DNA of 28,447 nt from JACDCY01 sp964350145 (GCA_964350145.1 CAYGJL010000038.1:1-28447), one strand, 5' to 3'. Positions 15,405-23,124 are shown, counted from the stretch's first letter. Translations and numbers: made by a program. Notes: generated by a model from the letters alone, not told the origin.

Positions 15405-17066
15405 ATGACAACGTTTCGCAGGACTTTCGTCGCGGCGACTGCCGCGGGTATCGCGCTGACTTCGGTGGCGGGCGCGCAGCGGTCCACGCGCGCTCCGGCT
15501 GCCGGGCCGGCCGCGCCGGTCGAGAAGCCGATCGTGGTCGTACTTCCCGTGGACGACACGCCGGGCGACTCGGTTCGCACGATCATCCAGCGCGACCTCG
15601 ACTACGGGGACAGGCTCACGCCGCTGGCGCTGGACGCGGCGCTCCTGAAGCCGAACGCTCCGGCGGACGGGAGCGTGAACTACTCTTTTTTCGCCGGATT
15701 CAAGGTGGCGGCGATCGTGGCGCCGCGCCGCAGCCCAACCGGAATGAGGGTGGCTGTGTACGACGTGGCCACGCGGACGCTGATGCGGGAGGCCGACTTC
15801 ATGGTGCCGGAGGTTCCGGAGCTGCGCCAGGCGGAGATTCGCGACTCGGTGATCAAGGCGTGGGAGCAGCGCGACCTGGAGTCGCGTGCGGCGCTGGTGC
15901 GCACCACGTTCCTACGCGACTCGCTCGTGGCGGCGGCCGCGAAGAAGCCGCCCCGCAACCGAAAGAAGCGGGAAGCCGAGGCCGCGGCGCGCGATTCGCT
16001 GATGCGCGCGGTGGCGCTGGAGGATTCGGCGCTACGGGAGCGAATCGACCGGGACATCGCGCAGCGCGACGAAGCGCTGGTGACGCTGGTGGCGCAGGAT
16101 TTCTCGCGGCGCGATTCCGTGGCATCGGCACGGCGCTTCGCGATACATGGCATAGCAGACGAAGTACAGCAGTGGCTCACTGGCCAGCGCGGCATGGCGC
16201 AGAGCCGTGTGGCGTACATCCAGGACGGGCGGCTGTTCGTGGTGGACAGCGACGGGGCCAACAACCGGCCCGCGACGCAGGACGGAACCGCGCTTTCACC
16301 CGCGTGGCACCCGAGCGGAACGCGCGTGGTGTTCACGGACCTGAACGACGTCGGCTCGCAGATCGTCGAGGCCAACCTGATCACGGGCGATCTGCGCGAG
16401 CTGTCGGCTACGCCGCGCGGTCTCAACCTCACGCCGGTATACACGCCGGATGGACGCTCGGTGGTGTACGCGTACGCGCGGGATGCGGGCGCGGACCTGG
16501 TGATCGCGAGTCTGGAGGAAACAGCTCCGGCGCGCCGCATTTCCAGCCTGGAGTTGTACGACAGGTCCTCACCTTCGTTTAGCCCTGACGGCCGCCGGCT
16601 TGTGTTCATCTCGCCGCGGTCGTGGCAGGGAACCCGGATGACGCCGCAGCTCTTCACCATGAACCTCGACGGCAGTGAAGAGAAGCAGCTCACGCCGAGC
16701 GTCGAGGGAGTGCGCAGCTACCGGACGAGCCCGGACTGGTCGCCCGACGGACTGCGCGTCGCCTACATGCAGCAGAACGGCGATTTCCAGGTGTGGATGA
16801 TTGACGTCCGCACGCAGGCGATGAAGCGCCTGACGACGTTCGCCGAGAACGAGGACCCGAGCTGGGCTCCGGACAACCGGCACATCGCGATCGCGTCAAC
16901 CCGCGGTGGCAGCAAGGAGATCTGGATAATGGACGTGGAGAGCGGACGGATGCGTCAGCTCACCGACGCGCCGGGAGCGAGACTACCGTCGTGGTCGCCC
17001 ATGATCCGGCCGGAGATGGCAGCTCCCGTGGCGCTCGCTCGCAGGGGAGAGGCCGGAGGCAAATAG
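15405..17066 (+). CDS. tolB: TolB-like periplasmic beta-propeller protein with a coiled-coil insertion
   Basis: 553 residues (usual TolB about 430). Signal peptide 1-25 (cut near AGAQ). A TolB N-terminal alpha/beta domain runs about 40-135 (IVVVLPVDD, NYSFFAGFKVAAIV). About 105 charged, helix-forming residues with repeated RDS (RDSVI, RDSLV, RDSLM, RRDSV) follow at 136-242. Then the family joint FAIHGIADEVQQWLTGQRG (245-263) and a six-blade WD40/PD40 propeller to about 540, with repeated SPDG/APD turns. TolB is the periplasmic part of Tol-Pal, which keeps the outer membrane attached during division. No Pal or TolA gene is adjacent. The insertion is what is odd. A non-Tol PD40 protein is possible. 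Convergent with the next gene: its TAG directly touches the next gene's stop. Confidence 0.8.
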   Translation: MTTFRRTFVAATAAGIALTSVAGAQRSTRAPAAGPAAPVEKPIVVVLPVDDTPGDSVRTIIQRDLDYGDRLTPLALDAALLKPNAPADGSVNYSFFAGFKVAAIVAPRRSPTGMRVAVYDVATRTLMREADFMVPEVPELRQAEIRDSVIKAWEQRDLESRAALVRTTFLRDSLVAAAAKKPPRNRKKREAEAAARDSLMRAVALEDSALRERIDRDIAQRDEALVTLVAQDFSRRDSVASARRFAIHGIADEVQQWLTGQRGMAQSRVAYIQDGRLFVVDSDGANNRPATQDGTALSPAWHPSGTRVVFTDLNDVGSQIVEANLITGDLRELSATPRGLNLTPVYTPDGRSVVYAYARDAGADLVIASLEETAPARRISSLELYDRSSPSFSPDGRRLVFISPRSWQGTRMTPQLFTMNLDGSEEKQLTPSVEGVRSYRTSPDWSPDGLRVAYMQQNGDFQVWMIDVRTQAMKRLTTFAENEDPSWAPDNRHIAIASTRGGSKEIWIMDVESGRMRQLTDAPGARLPSWSPMIRPEMAAPVALARRGEAGGK

Positions 17067-18068
17067 TTACCAGCCCAGCACCATCGCAAATATCAGAGGC
17101 GCCACGATCGACGCGTCCGACTCGATCACGTGCTTCGGCGTGGCCTTGCCGAGCTTCCCCCAGGTGATCTTCTCGTTCGGAACCGCGCCTGAGTAGGAGC
17201 CGTAGCTCGTGGTTGAATCGCTGATCTGGCAGAAGTAGCCCCACAGCGGCACGCTGTCCCGCTTGAGATCTTGGTGCAGCATCGGCACGACGCAGATCGG
17301 AAAGTCACCCGCGATTCCGCCGCCGATCTGAAAGAAGCCGATCGAGCTTTGCGGCGCCGTTTCGGTGTACCACTCGGCCAGCTGCATCATGTACTCGATG
17401 CCCGTGCGGACGGTGTGCACGTTCTTCACATCGCCCGCGATTACGTGCGCGGCGTACATGTTCCCCAGCGTCGAATCCTCCCAGCCCGGAACAAACATCG
17501 GCAGGTTCTTCTTCGCGGCGGCGACCAGCCATGAATCATTCGGATCTATCTGATAGCTCGACTCGAGCTGGCCGCTGAGGATGATCCGGCACATGAACTC
17601 GTGCGGGAAGTACCGCTCGCCCTTCTGGTCCGCGGCAACCCATTCGGCCAGCACCTCGTTCTCGATCCGGCGCATTGCTTCCATCTCGGGGATGCACGTG
17701 TCGGTGACCCGGTTCATGTGGCGGCCCAGCAGCTCTTCCTCTTGCTCGGCGGTGAGCGACCGGTAGTTCGGGACGCGCTCGTAGTGATCGTGCGCGACGA
17801 GATTGAAGACGTCTTCCTCCAGGTTCGCGCCGGTGCAGGTTATGGCGTGCACCTTGTCCTGCCGGATCATTTCCGCCAGCGACAGCCCCAGTTCGGCGGT
17901 GCTCATCGCGCCGGCGAGCGTGACCAGCATCTTGCCGCCGCCGTCCAGATGCGCGATGTAGTCGTCCGTCGCGTCGATCAGCGCGGCGGCGTTGAAGTGG
18001 CGGAAGTGGTGGCGGGCGAACTGGCTTACTGGCCCGGCGGACGGGGCGGATTTGGATTTGCTCGGCAT
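17067..18068 (-). CDS. Deoxyhypusine-synthase-like protein (polyamine aminobutyl-transfer family)
   Basis: 333 residues aligning with the full deoxyhypusine synthase fold. WGK at 303-305 (Lys305) matches the lysine that forms the enzyme-substrate imine in eukaryotic DHS, within a conserved NEKITWGK...SDASIVAPLIFA end. The NAD-binding GGG is at 249-251, but it is followed by IAGDF where true DHS has the KHHI segment with its catalytic His. Bacteria lack eIF5A, so hypusine formation is unlikely; bacterial relatives are thought to move the aminobutyl group of spermidine or a similar donor onto small amines such as putrescine (homospermidine-type) or agmatine. The aguA/aguB genes in this window fit. 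ATG 18068 has no ribosome site; a 33-bp stem ends 4 bases upstream. Exact product undecided. Confidence 0.82.
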   Translation of the reverse strand: MPSKSKSAPSAGPVSQFARHHFRHFNAAALIDATDDYIAHLDGGGKMLVTLAGAMSTAELGLSLAEMIRQDKVHAITCTGANLEEDVFNLVAHDHYERVPNYRSLTAEQEEELLGRHMNRVTDTCIPEMEAMRRIENEVLAEWVAADQKGERYFPHEFMCRIILSGQLESSYQIDPNDSWLVAAAKKNLPMFVPGWEDSTLGNMYAAHVIAGDVKNVHTVRTGIEYMMQLAEWYTETAPQSSIGFFQIGGGIAGDFPICVVPMLHQDLKRDSVPLWGYFCQISDSTTSYGSYSGAVPNEKITWGKLGKATPKHVIESDASIVAPLIFAMVLGW

Positions 18069-18072
18069 GTTG

Positions 18073-18185
18073 GTGACTGGTGACTAGTGACTAGTGACTA
18101 GTAACAGCGGTTGGGGACACGGAAAAGGGCTCGGCATTGGGGTCGTTTGGCAGTTACTAGTCACTAGTCACTAGTCACTAGTCAC
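18073..18185. repeat. GTGACTA heptad inverted repeat D (33-bp arms)
   Basis: Left arm 18073-18105: GTGACTG, three GTGACTA, then GTAAC. Right arm 18153-18185 is its reverse complement with one mismatch (32/33). The loop is 47 bases. On the minus strand the right arm runs on as AGTAACTGCCA, the end motif of element C. The HD gene's stop and last residues (VTSD) are encoded by right-arm heptads, and the left arm ends 4 bases before the next gene's ATG. Confidence 0.93.
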
Positions 18186-18776
18186 AGTTCCTTGCAGTCC
18201 CAGCTCGGCTGCGCGCGCCTGCATCGCCCCAATGACGAACCCAATGTGCTCATCCAGCTCCACGCCCAGCTCTTCCGCGCCGTGGACCACGTCCTCGCGG
18301 CTCACGCCGCGCGCGAACGCCTTGTCCTTCATCTTCTTGCGCACGGAGCGCGCCTCCACGTCGTGCACGCTGCGCGACGGCTTGACCAGCGCAGTAGCTG
18401 TGATGAGGCCAGTCAGCTCGTCTACCGCGAACAATGTCTTGGCCATGGCCGATTCGCGCGGGACGCCGGTGTAATTGGCGTGGCCCATGATCGCCTGGAG
18501 AATGTCCTCCGGATATCCCCGCTCGCGCAGCACGCCCACGCCGTGCGCGGGGTGCTCCTCCGTTGGCGAGTGCGCGTCGTTCGGGAATCGCTCGTAATCG
18601 AAGTCGTGCAGCAGCCCCGCGAGCCCCCAGCGCTCCGGGTCCTGGCCGAGCCGCTCGGCGTACGCGCGCATCGCCGCTTCCACGGAGAGCATGTGCTTGC
18701 GGAGCGATTCGCTCGCGGTGTACTCGTGCATGAGCGCCAGCGCGCTGTCACGGGCGGGGAGGGCGGTGTCGGTCAT
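18171..18776 (-). CDS. HD-domain (HDIG-type) phosphohydrolase
   Basis: 201 residues. The metal ligands of the HD superfamily are visible: His28 (LRKHMLSVE), His57-Asp58 (GLLHDFDYE), His75/78 (EEHPAHG), His99 (MGHANY) and Asp119 (AVDELTGL). The DELTGLITATALVKPSRSV stretch is shared by a widespread bacterial family of HD hydrolases with no settled substrate; nucleotide or phosphate-monoester hydrolysis is likely. The ATG overlaps the thrC stop as ATGA, so translation is probably coupled. The stop codon and the last four residues (VTSD) come from the GTGACTA array, so the C terminus has probably been rewritten by the repeat. Fourth gene of the queC operon. Confidence 0.85.
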   Translation of the reverse strand: MTDTALPARDSALALMHEYTASESLRKHMLSVEAAMRAYAERLGQDPERWGLAGLLHDFDYERFPNDAHSPTEEHPAHGVGVLRERGYPEDILQAIMGHANYTGVPRESAMAKTLFAVDELTGLITATALVKPSRSVHDVEARSVRKKMKDKAFARGVSREDVVHGAEELGVELDEHIGFVIGAMQARAAELGLQGTVTSD

Positions 18777-19948
18777 TGCGTGTAGGTGTCGAGGTATTTG
18801 ACGCCTGCTGCCGTATTGAAGATTACCACGCGATCCGCGGACCTGATCGCTCCGCTGTCGACCAGGCGCCGCACCGCGGGTACGCAGGCTCCACCCTCGG
18901 GACAGGCAAAGATCCCCTCGAGCCGCGCGATGTCGCGCGCGCCCTGCACCAGTTCGGCGTCGCTCACCGCCACCGCGGCGCCCCCCGATTCGCGGAGCGC
19001 GTCGAGGATGAGAAAATCACCGATCGCCTTCGGGACGCGCAGTCCCGACGCGATGGTCGCGGCATTGGGGAATTCATCTGCGAAGCGCGCGCCACTCTCG
19101 AACGCGCGCACGATGGGCGCGCACCCTTCGGCCTGCACCGAGACCATACGCGGCCGCTCCGGCCCGATCCAGCCGAGTTCCTCCATCTCCGCGAAAGCCT
19201 TCCACATGCCGATCAACCCCGTGCCGCCGCCGGTGGGATACACGATCACGTCGGGGAGAATCCAGTCGAATTGCTCCGCGAGTTCGTAGCCGAGCGTCTT
19301 CTTTCCCTCGACGCGATACGGCTCTTTCAGCGTCGAGACGTCGAACCATCCTTCGCTGTCCCGGCCGCGCGCCACTTCGGCGCCGCAGTCGGTGATGAGG
19401 CCGTCGATCAGCCGCACGTGCGCGCCGGTGAACGTGGTCTCGATCACGTTGGCGCGAGGGGTGTCGCTCGGCATGAACAGGTACGCTTCGATCCCCGCGC
19501 GGGCCGCGTACGCCGCGAGCGCGCCGGCAGCGTTGCCTGCCGACGGCGCAGCGACCTTGGCGACGCCGAGCTCCTTTGCGCGCGAGACCGCGACCGCCAT
19601 TCCACGCGCTTTGAAGCTCTGCGTGGGATTGCCCGCTTCATCCTTGATGTGGAGCATCGCGCAGCCCAGCTCCGCGCCGAGCCGCGGAGCGGGCACGAGC
19701 GGCGTAAAGCCTTCGCCGAGTGACACGATGTTGGTGGCGTCCACCACGGGCAGCACTTCGGCGTAGCGCCAGAGATCGCTCCGGCGTCCGCGTAGCGACT
19801 CGATGGTGAGCGTCGCAGCCGCGGCCTCGAGGTCGTAGCGCGCGAGCAGCGGCTTACCGCAATGCGTGCAGACGTTCTGCACTCTCGCGGCGTCGTGCTC
19901 CGCGCCGCACGCGCCGCACTCGAGATGGGTCAGCGAGGAACAGGTCAT
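18773..19948 (-). CDS. thrC: Threonine synthase
   Basis: 391 residues. An N-terminal zinc-ribbon-like CxxC pair (Cys11/14 and 27/30) comes first, a feature of one bacterial/archaeal threonine synthase group. PLP-binding Lys113 sits in NPTQSFKARG and the phosphate-binding GGGTG at 240-244. The order SLGEGFTPLVPAP, SAGNAAGALAAYAAR and VIFNTAAGVKY fits threonine synthase (O-phosphohomoserine to threonine, cytosol). Close fold-II relatives such as threonine dehydratase are less likely given the zinc ribbon and the C terminus. Both ends overlap by ATGA: start with the queE stop, stop with the HD gene. The frame extends far upstream but that part is antisense or queE shadow. Why it is in a queuosine operon is unclear. 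Confidence 0.92.
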   Translation of the reverse strand: MTCSSLTHLECGACGAEHDAARVQNVCTHCGKPLLARYDLEAAAATLTIESLRGRRSDLWRYAEVLPVVDATNIVSLGEGFTPLVPAPRLGAELGCAMLHIKDEAGNPTQSFKARGMAVAVSRAKELGVAKVAAPSAGNAAGALAAYAARAGIEAYLFMPSDTPRANVIETTFTGAHVRLIDGLITDCGAEVARGRDSEGWFDVSTLKEPYRVEGKKTLGYELAEQFDWILPDVIVYPTGGGTGLIGMWKAFAEMEELGWIGPERPRMVSVQAEGCAPIVRAFESGARFADEFPNAATIASGLRVPKAIGDFLILDALRESGGAAVAVSDAELVQGARDIARLEGIFACPEGGACVPAVRRLVDSGAIRSADRVVIFNTAAGVKYLDTYTQ

Positions 19949-20571
19949 CTGATCTCCAGCAGCTTGTGCGTTTGCAGGCTCAGTCTCCAGCGCGGGTGGG
20001 TCAGGCAATACTCGAGCGCCAGCCGCGTGTTGCGCTCCACGTCCGGTCCGTCCATGGGCTGGAGAAAGAAGTGATCGAAGCTCAGCGACTCGAACTTCTC
20101 CGGGGGTGCCAGCTCCTGCGGAAAGACCAGCTTCAGCTCGTTGCCGGACTGGAGCACCAGCTCGGCTCCGGCTTTCGGGCTGACGCAGAGCCAATCTATC
20201 CCCGCCGGCGCCGGCTGCGTGCCGTTGCTCTCCACGGCGACTTCGATGCCGCGGGCGTGGAACGCTGCGATTGCCGCGGCGTCGAGCTGGAGCAGCGGCT
20301 CGCCGCCGGTGCATACGACGAACGGGCGCGCGTCCGGCGCCGGCCACTTCGCCGCGACCGCGGCGGCCAGCTCGTCGGCCGTGGCGAACTTTCCGCCGTC
20401 GGGGCCGACGCCGATGAAGTCGGTGTCGCAGAACGTGCATTCCGCGGACTCGCGGTCCTGCTCGCGGCCGCTCCACAGGTTGCACCCCGCGAACCGGCAA
20501 AAGACGGCGGGGCGTCCGGCATGAGCGCCTTCGCCCTGCAGCGTGTAGAAGATCTCCTTGACGGTGTACAT
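19945..20571 (-). CDS. queE: 7-carboxy-7-deazaguanine synthase (radical SAM)
   Basis: 208 residues, the normal QueE size. It starts MYTVKEIFYTLQGEG, the QueE opening. The [4Fe-4S] cysteines follow the special QueE spacing Cx14CxxC: Cys30, Cys45, Cys48 (CTFCDTDF). TGGEPL (about 92-97) is the SAM-binding GGE motif. QueE turns 6-carboxy-tetrahydropterin into 7-carboxy-7-deazaguanine in the queuosine pathway. The start is 7 bases after the queC stop; no clear Shine-Dalgarno, so coupling with queC is likely. Its stop overlaps the thrC ATG (ATGA). Confidence 0.95.
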   Translation of the reverse strand: MYTVKEIFYTLQGEGAHAGRPAVFCRFAGCNLWSGREQDRESAECTFCDTDFIGVGPDGGKFATADELAAAVAAKWPAPDARPFVVCTGGEPLLQLDAAAIAAFHARGIEVAVESNGTQPAPAGIDWLCVSPKAGAELVLQSGNELKLVFPQELAPPEKFESLSFDHFFLQPMDGPDVERNTRLALEYCLTHPRWRLSLQTHKLLEIR

Positions 20572-20578
20572 GCGCCGC

Positions 20579-21274
20579 TCAGCCGCGCGCGTACGCGATC
20601 GGATCCACGAGTCCCGCCTCCGCGAAGCCGCGCAGCCGGATCTGACAGGCATCACACTCGCCGCACGCGCGTCCCGCAGAATCCGGATCGTAGCAGCTCG
20701 TGGTGCCGGCGTAGCTCACTCCCAGGTCCGTTCCGAGCCGGATGATCTGAGCCTTGGACATGTCGATCAGCGGCGCATGGATCGTAAAAGTGCCGCGGGT
20801 CGTTCCGGCTTTCGTCGCGACGTTCGCCAGCTTCTCGAACGCGCGAATGAATGCCGGCCGGCAGTCGGGATAGCCGCTGTAGTCCAGCGCGTTCACGCCG
20901 ATGAAGATGTCGAATGCGCCTACCACCTCGGCGAACCCGAGCGCGAGGGAGAGCAGGAGAGTGTTGCGCGCCGGGATGTAGGTGACGGGAATCCGGTCCG
21001 CCGTGGGATCTTCGTTCCTGGGCACGGCGATGTCGGCGGTGAGCGCGGAGCCGCCGATCGCGCGGAGATCCACCCGTACCACGACGTGCTGCGCGACCGC
21101 GAGGTCGGCAGCGACCCGCCGCGCGGCGTCGAGCTCGGCCGCGTGCCGCTGGCCATAATCCACGCTCAGCGCGTGGACGCGGAAGCCGTCGCGCTGCGCG
21201 ACCGCCGCGGTCGTCGTGGAGTCGAGGCCGCCGCTGAGCAGAACAACCGCGTTTTGGTCGGTGGAAACGGACAT
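20579..21274 (-). CDS. queC: 7-cyano-7-deazaguanine synthase (preQ0 synthase)
   Basis: 231 residues. The ATP-pyrophosphatase P-loop SGGLDST lies at 14-20, SVDYGQRH at 37-44, the conserved PARNTLLLSLALGFAE at 101-116, and four zinc cysteines at the C terminus: Cys194, 204, 207, 210 (CGECDAC). QueC makes preQ0 from 7-carboxy-7-deazaguanine with ATP and ammonia. ATG 21274 is chosen since homology begins at once; an upstream extension to 21325 is not family-like. First gene of the minus-strand operon queC-queE-thrC-HD. I searched the leader for a preQ1 aptamer and saw none. Confidence 0.95.
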   Translation of the reverse strand: MSVSTDQNAVVLLSGGLDSTTTAAVAQRDGFRVHALSVDYGQRHAAELDAARRVAADLAVAQHVVVRVDLRAIGGSALTADIAVPRNEDPTADRIPVTYIPARNTLLLSLALGFAEVVGAFDIFIGVNALDYSGYPDCRPAFIRAFEKLANVATKAGTTRGTFTIHAPLIDMSKAQIIRLGTDLGVSYAGTTSCYDPDSAGRACGECDACQIRLRGFAEAGLVDPIAYARG

Positions 21275-21873
21275 CGCTCTGTAACTTACGCCGCCCGAAC
21301 GTAGTGCACGTGGAACAGACCCCAAGTAGTAGCACTGACCAAGGTCAGGACGGCAGCTCGGAGTTGATCTCTGATCAATTCACTTGAGCTAAGCTACCGG
21401 TACTCAGCCACCGGGCCGCCTTCAATCTTTTCCAGGGGACCATGTCGGTTCGTCCCGCGACGTGTGCTCACGGCTGGACGGGTCGGCAATTTTCCATAGG
21501 AGAATGCCGAGAAAGGTCATCGCCGAGAATGACCTGGAGCCCCATTTCAAGCGTGTTAGGTCCCCGGAGCCGTCGGTAAGCTCGCCAAACAACGTCCCAA
21601 ACTTCGCAGCTGTGCAACAAAGGCAGAGCGCGACGGGAACTGGATCGGCGCAAAACATTTGCTCTGCTGCGGGACACCCCCTACGCTAAACAATTGGCGC
21701 TAGACGCCAGGGCTCCTGCGTGTGGCCGTCACCTCGGCCGGACAAACCTACGTAGCTGACAAGCAGATCATCGTGTTGTTTTGACCGACCGGCTTTCGGG
21801 TTGCGAAATCGCTTTATCTGTAAATCGCACAGTTGTGCGGACTTTGATACCTACACATTGCATGGAGGAACGT
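21275..21873. other. 599-base gap with no convincing gene
   Basis: It is more A/T-rich in places than the neighbouring genes. It contains perfect small inverted repeats CTGACC-AA-GGTCAG (21335-21348) and TTGATC-TCT-GATCAA (21364-21378) upstream of queC, which may be operators or hairpins in the queC leader, and CGCACA-GT-TGTGCG (21826-21839) before the lipoprotein gene. A 62-codon frame from ATG 21504 has AGGAGA directly against the start codon and no recognisable product. Otherwise nothing is seen. Confidence 0.6.
21826..21839. promoter_or_regulatory. Inverted repeat upstream of the DUF3221-like gene
   Basis: CGCACA-GT-TGTGCG, 34 bases before ATG 21874. The position suits an operator overlapping the promoter or early leader. 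No clear -35/-10 pair was found nearby. Confidence 0.3.
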
Positions 21874-22248
21874 ATGCTCAAAATCGCGTACATGCTGCTC
21901 CTGGTTCCGCTTCTCACAGCTTGCCAGACGCTCACCGAGCCCCTGGAGGGGCCTGCTGCATTCGAAGGGACTGTGGCGACGGTCGCATCAAGCAACCCGG
22001 GCCTGTTTCAGATGCGCATTGAAACGGTCCAGGCGATCGAGGATCCTGGAGCAAGATTTCCTGACCCAGTTACCGTTTACTTCGGGGAGGGGACGAAAAT
22101 CTTCCGGCGGGACGGGGGAGAATTGAAGGTAATTGAGGCTAGCGACGTTGAGATTGGGGACAAGGTTCGCATCTGGATCGGTGCCGAATTGCGTTCGGAC
22201 CCCCCTCAGTACGATGCCAGTCAGGTTGTTATAGAGCCCGGTAGTTGA
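21874..22248 (+). CDS. DUF3221-like lipoprotein
   Basis: 124 residues. A lipoprotein signal MLKIAYMLLLVPLLTAC has a good lipobox (LLTAC, Cys17). The mature part is a small beta-barrel of OB type: FEGTVATVASSN, a TVYFGEGTKIF strand and GDKVRIWIGAELRSDPPQYDA, which resembles the DUF3221 pattern (a G-V-V strand, then Gly-x-x-Val-x-Val-Trp and a Ser-x-Pro-x-Gln turn). Role unknown; membrane-anchored in the periplasm. The start is well supported by GGAGG at 21864-21868. Codon third positions have many more A/T than the housekeeping genes. Its stop overlaps the TTG start of the next gene, so the two are probably made together. Confidence 0.72.
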   Translation: MLKIAYMLLLVPLLTACQTLTEPLEGPAAFEGTVATVASSNPGLFQMRIETVQAIEDPGARFPDPVTVYFGEGTKIFRRDGGELKVIEASDVEIGDKVRIWIGAELRSDPPQYDASQVVIEPGS

Positions 22249-23105
22249 TCAATGCGCTGCCGATCTATCGGCAGCGCATAGCCGCTACTTCTCTAGTAGC
22301 GGCGGTTGTTCTTGTATCCCCAGTTGCGGTTCGCGCGCAAGCAGCCGACGCATCGAGCGATGGGCGTGATTTTCGTGGCGCTGTAGCGACAAGCGCAGCG
22401 AACGCCCTATTGTCGGGAACTGTGGCGGCATTGGTGGCTGCCAGCTCCAAACGGCCGATGCGCGGCGCCTTCTGGAAAGGCGCTCTCGGTGGGAGTTTGC
22501 AGTCTGTCGGAAAGATATCTGCTGGCTACGGGTTGGGTGTGGTCGCCCGGCAGATTGGCAACGTTGGCGCATCCGTCACGAGTAACGCTCTTCGGGATCG
22601 CCATCCGCTCGAATGCATCGAGTTTCCAATTGCAGTCCTCCGGTTGCATCTGCGCGACTGCGATACACGCCCGGTTGTAACGGTCGATCTTCCAACATTG
22701 GCTGGTGCAATTGCCATGATCGCCGACGGAGCCAGATTCGACGGACAAAGCTCGCTCCGGACAGGCGCGTTGGTGTTCAGCGCAAAGGCGCAGGATCACC
22801 CGGCAATTGGGGGATGGGCGCTTGCCGGGAGCTTGATGTATGTTCGATCCGAAGGCAGTGCAATCGAGCACCGCCGTATGCGCCACGAACTCGTGCACGT
22901 GATCCAGTACGATGCTTTGCAGACTGTCATCTCCGATCCGGTAGAGGCCAGACTGAACGCAGTTCTCGGTCCGCGGTTTCTGCGTGTGATGTTCCGGCAT
23001 ATTGATCTCGGCCTGTACGTTCCAGCCGGACTGCTCCTCGAGCGGACACCTTTGAATCCGAGGCAGTTACTGGAAAGCGAGGCGCGAGTGCTGGACGGCG
23101 GTTAG
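22245..23105 (+). CDS. Putative exported zinc metalloprotease-like protein (HExxH)
   Basis: 286 residues. TTG 22245 overlaps the previous stop (TTGA); it is the only start that keeps the signal sequence IAATSLVAAVVLVSPVAVRAQA (12-33). Residues 45-110 are Ala/Gly-rich and may include membrane-associated helices (GAVATSAANALLSGTVAALVAA; SAGYGLGVVARQ). The notable motif is RHELVHVIQYD with HELVH at 214-218, the zinc-binding HExxH of zincins, close to the HELxHVxQ form of DUF4157-like domains. A third ligand could be Glu277 or Glu279 in LLESEA. It may be an envelope protease or a degenerate relative. Translational coupling with the lipoprotein suggests a common job. Codon use is unlike the neighbours, hinting at transfer. 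Confidence 0.65.
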   Translation: MINALPIYRQRIAATSLVAAVVLVSPVAVRAQAADASSDGRDFRGAVATSAANALLSGTVAALVAASSKRPMRGAFWKGALGGSLQSVGKISAGYGLGVVARQIGNVGASVTSNALRDRHPLECIEFPIAVLRLHLRDCDTRPVVTVDLPTLAGAIAMIADGARFDGQSSLRTGALVFSAKAQDHPAIGGWALAGSLMYVRSEGSAIEHRRMRHELVHVIQYDALQTVISDPVEARLNAVLGPRFLRVMFRHIDLGLYVPAGLLLERTPLNPRQLLESEARVLDGG

Positions 23106-23124
23106 CAGCGGCCGTCTCACAGCA

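Noticed and set aside
15248..16582. 444-codon frame starting at GTG with AAAGGAGGGG upstream
   Set aside because: The first 50 codons are not family-like and the rest is a shadow of tolB; the spacing to the purine tract is too long.
18073..18185. CRISPR array
   Set aside because: Units are 7 bases without spacers and occur as mirrored arms; no cas genes.
21275..21420. preQ1 riboswitch before queC
   Set aside because: The minus-strand leader lacks the A-rich tail and the short pseudoknot pattern; only simple palindromes are present.
21462..21689. 62-75 residue frame in the gap after queC
   Set aside because: AGGAGA directly abuts the ATG, there is no recognisable domain, and a minus-strand frame overlaps it; coding potential is unconvincing.
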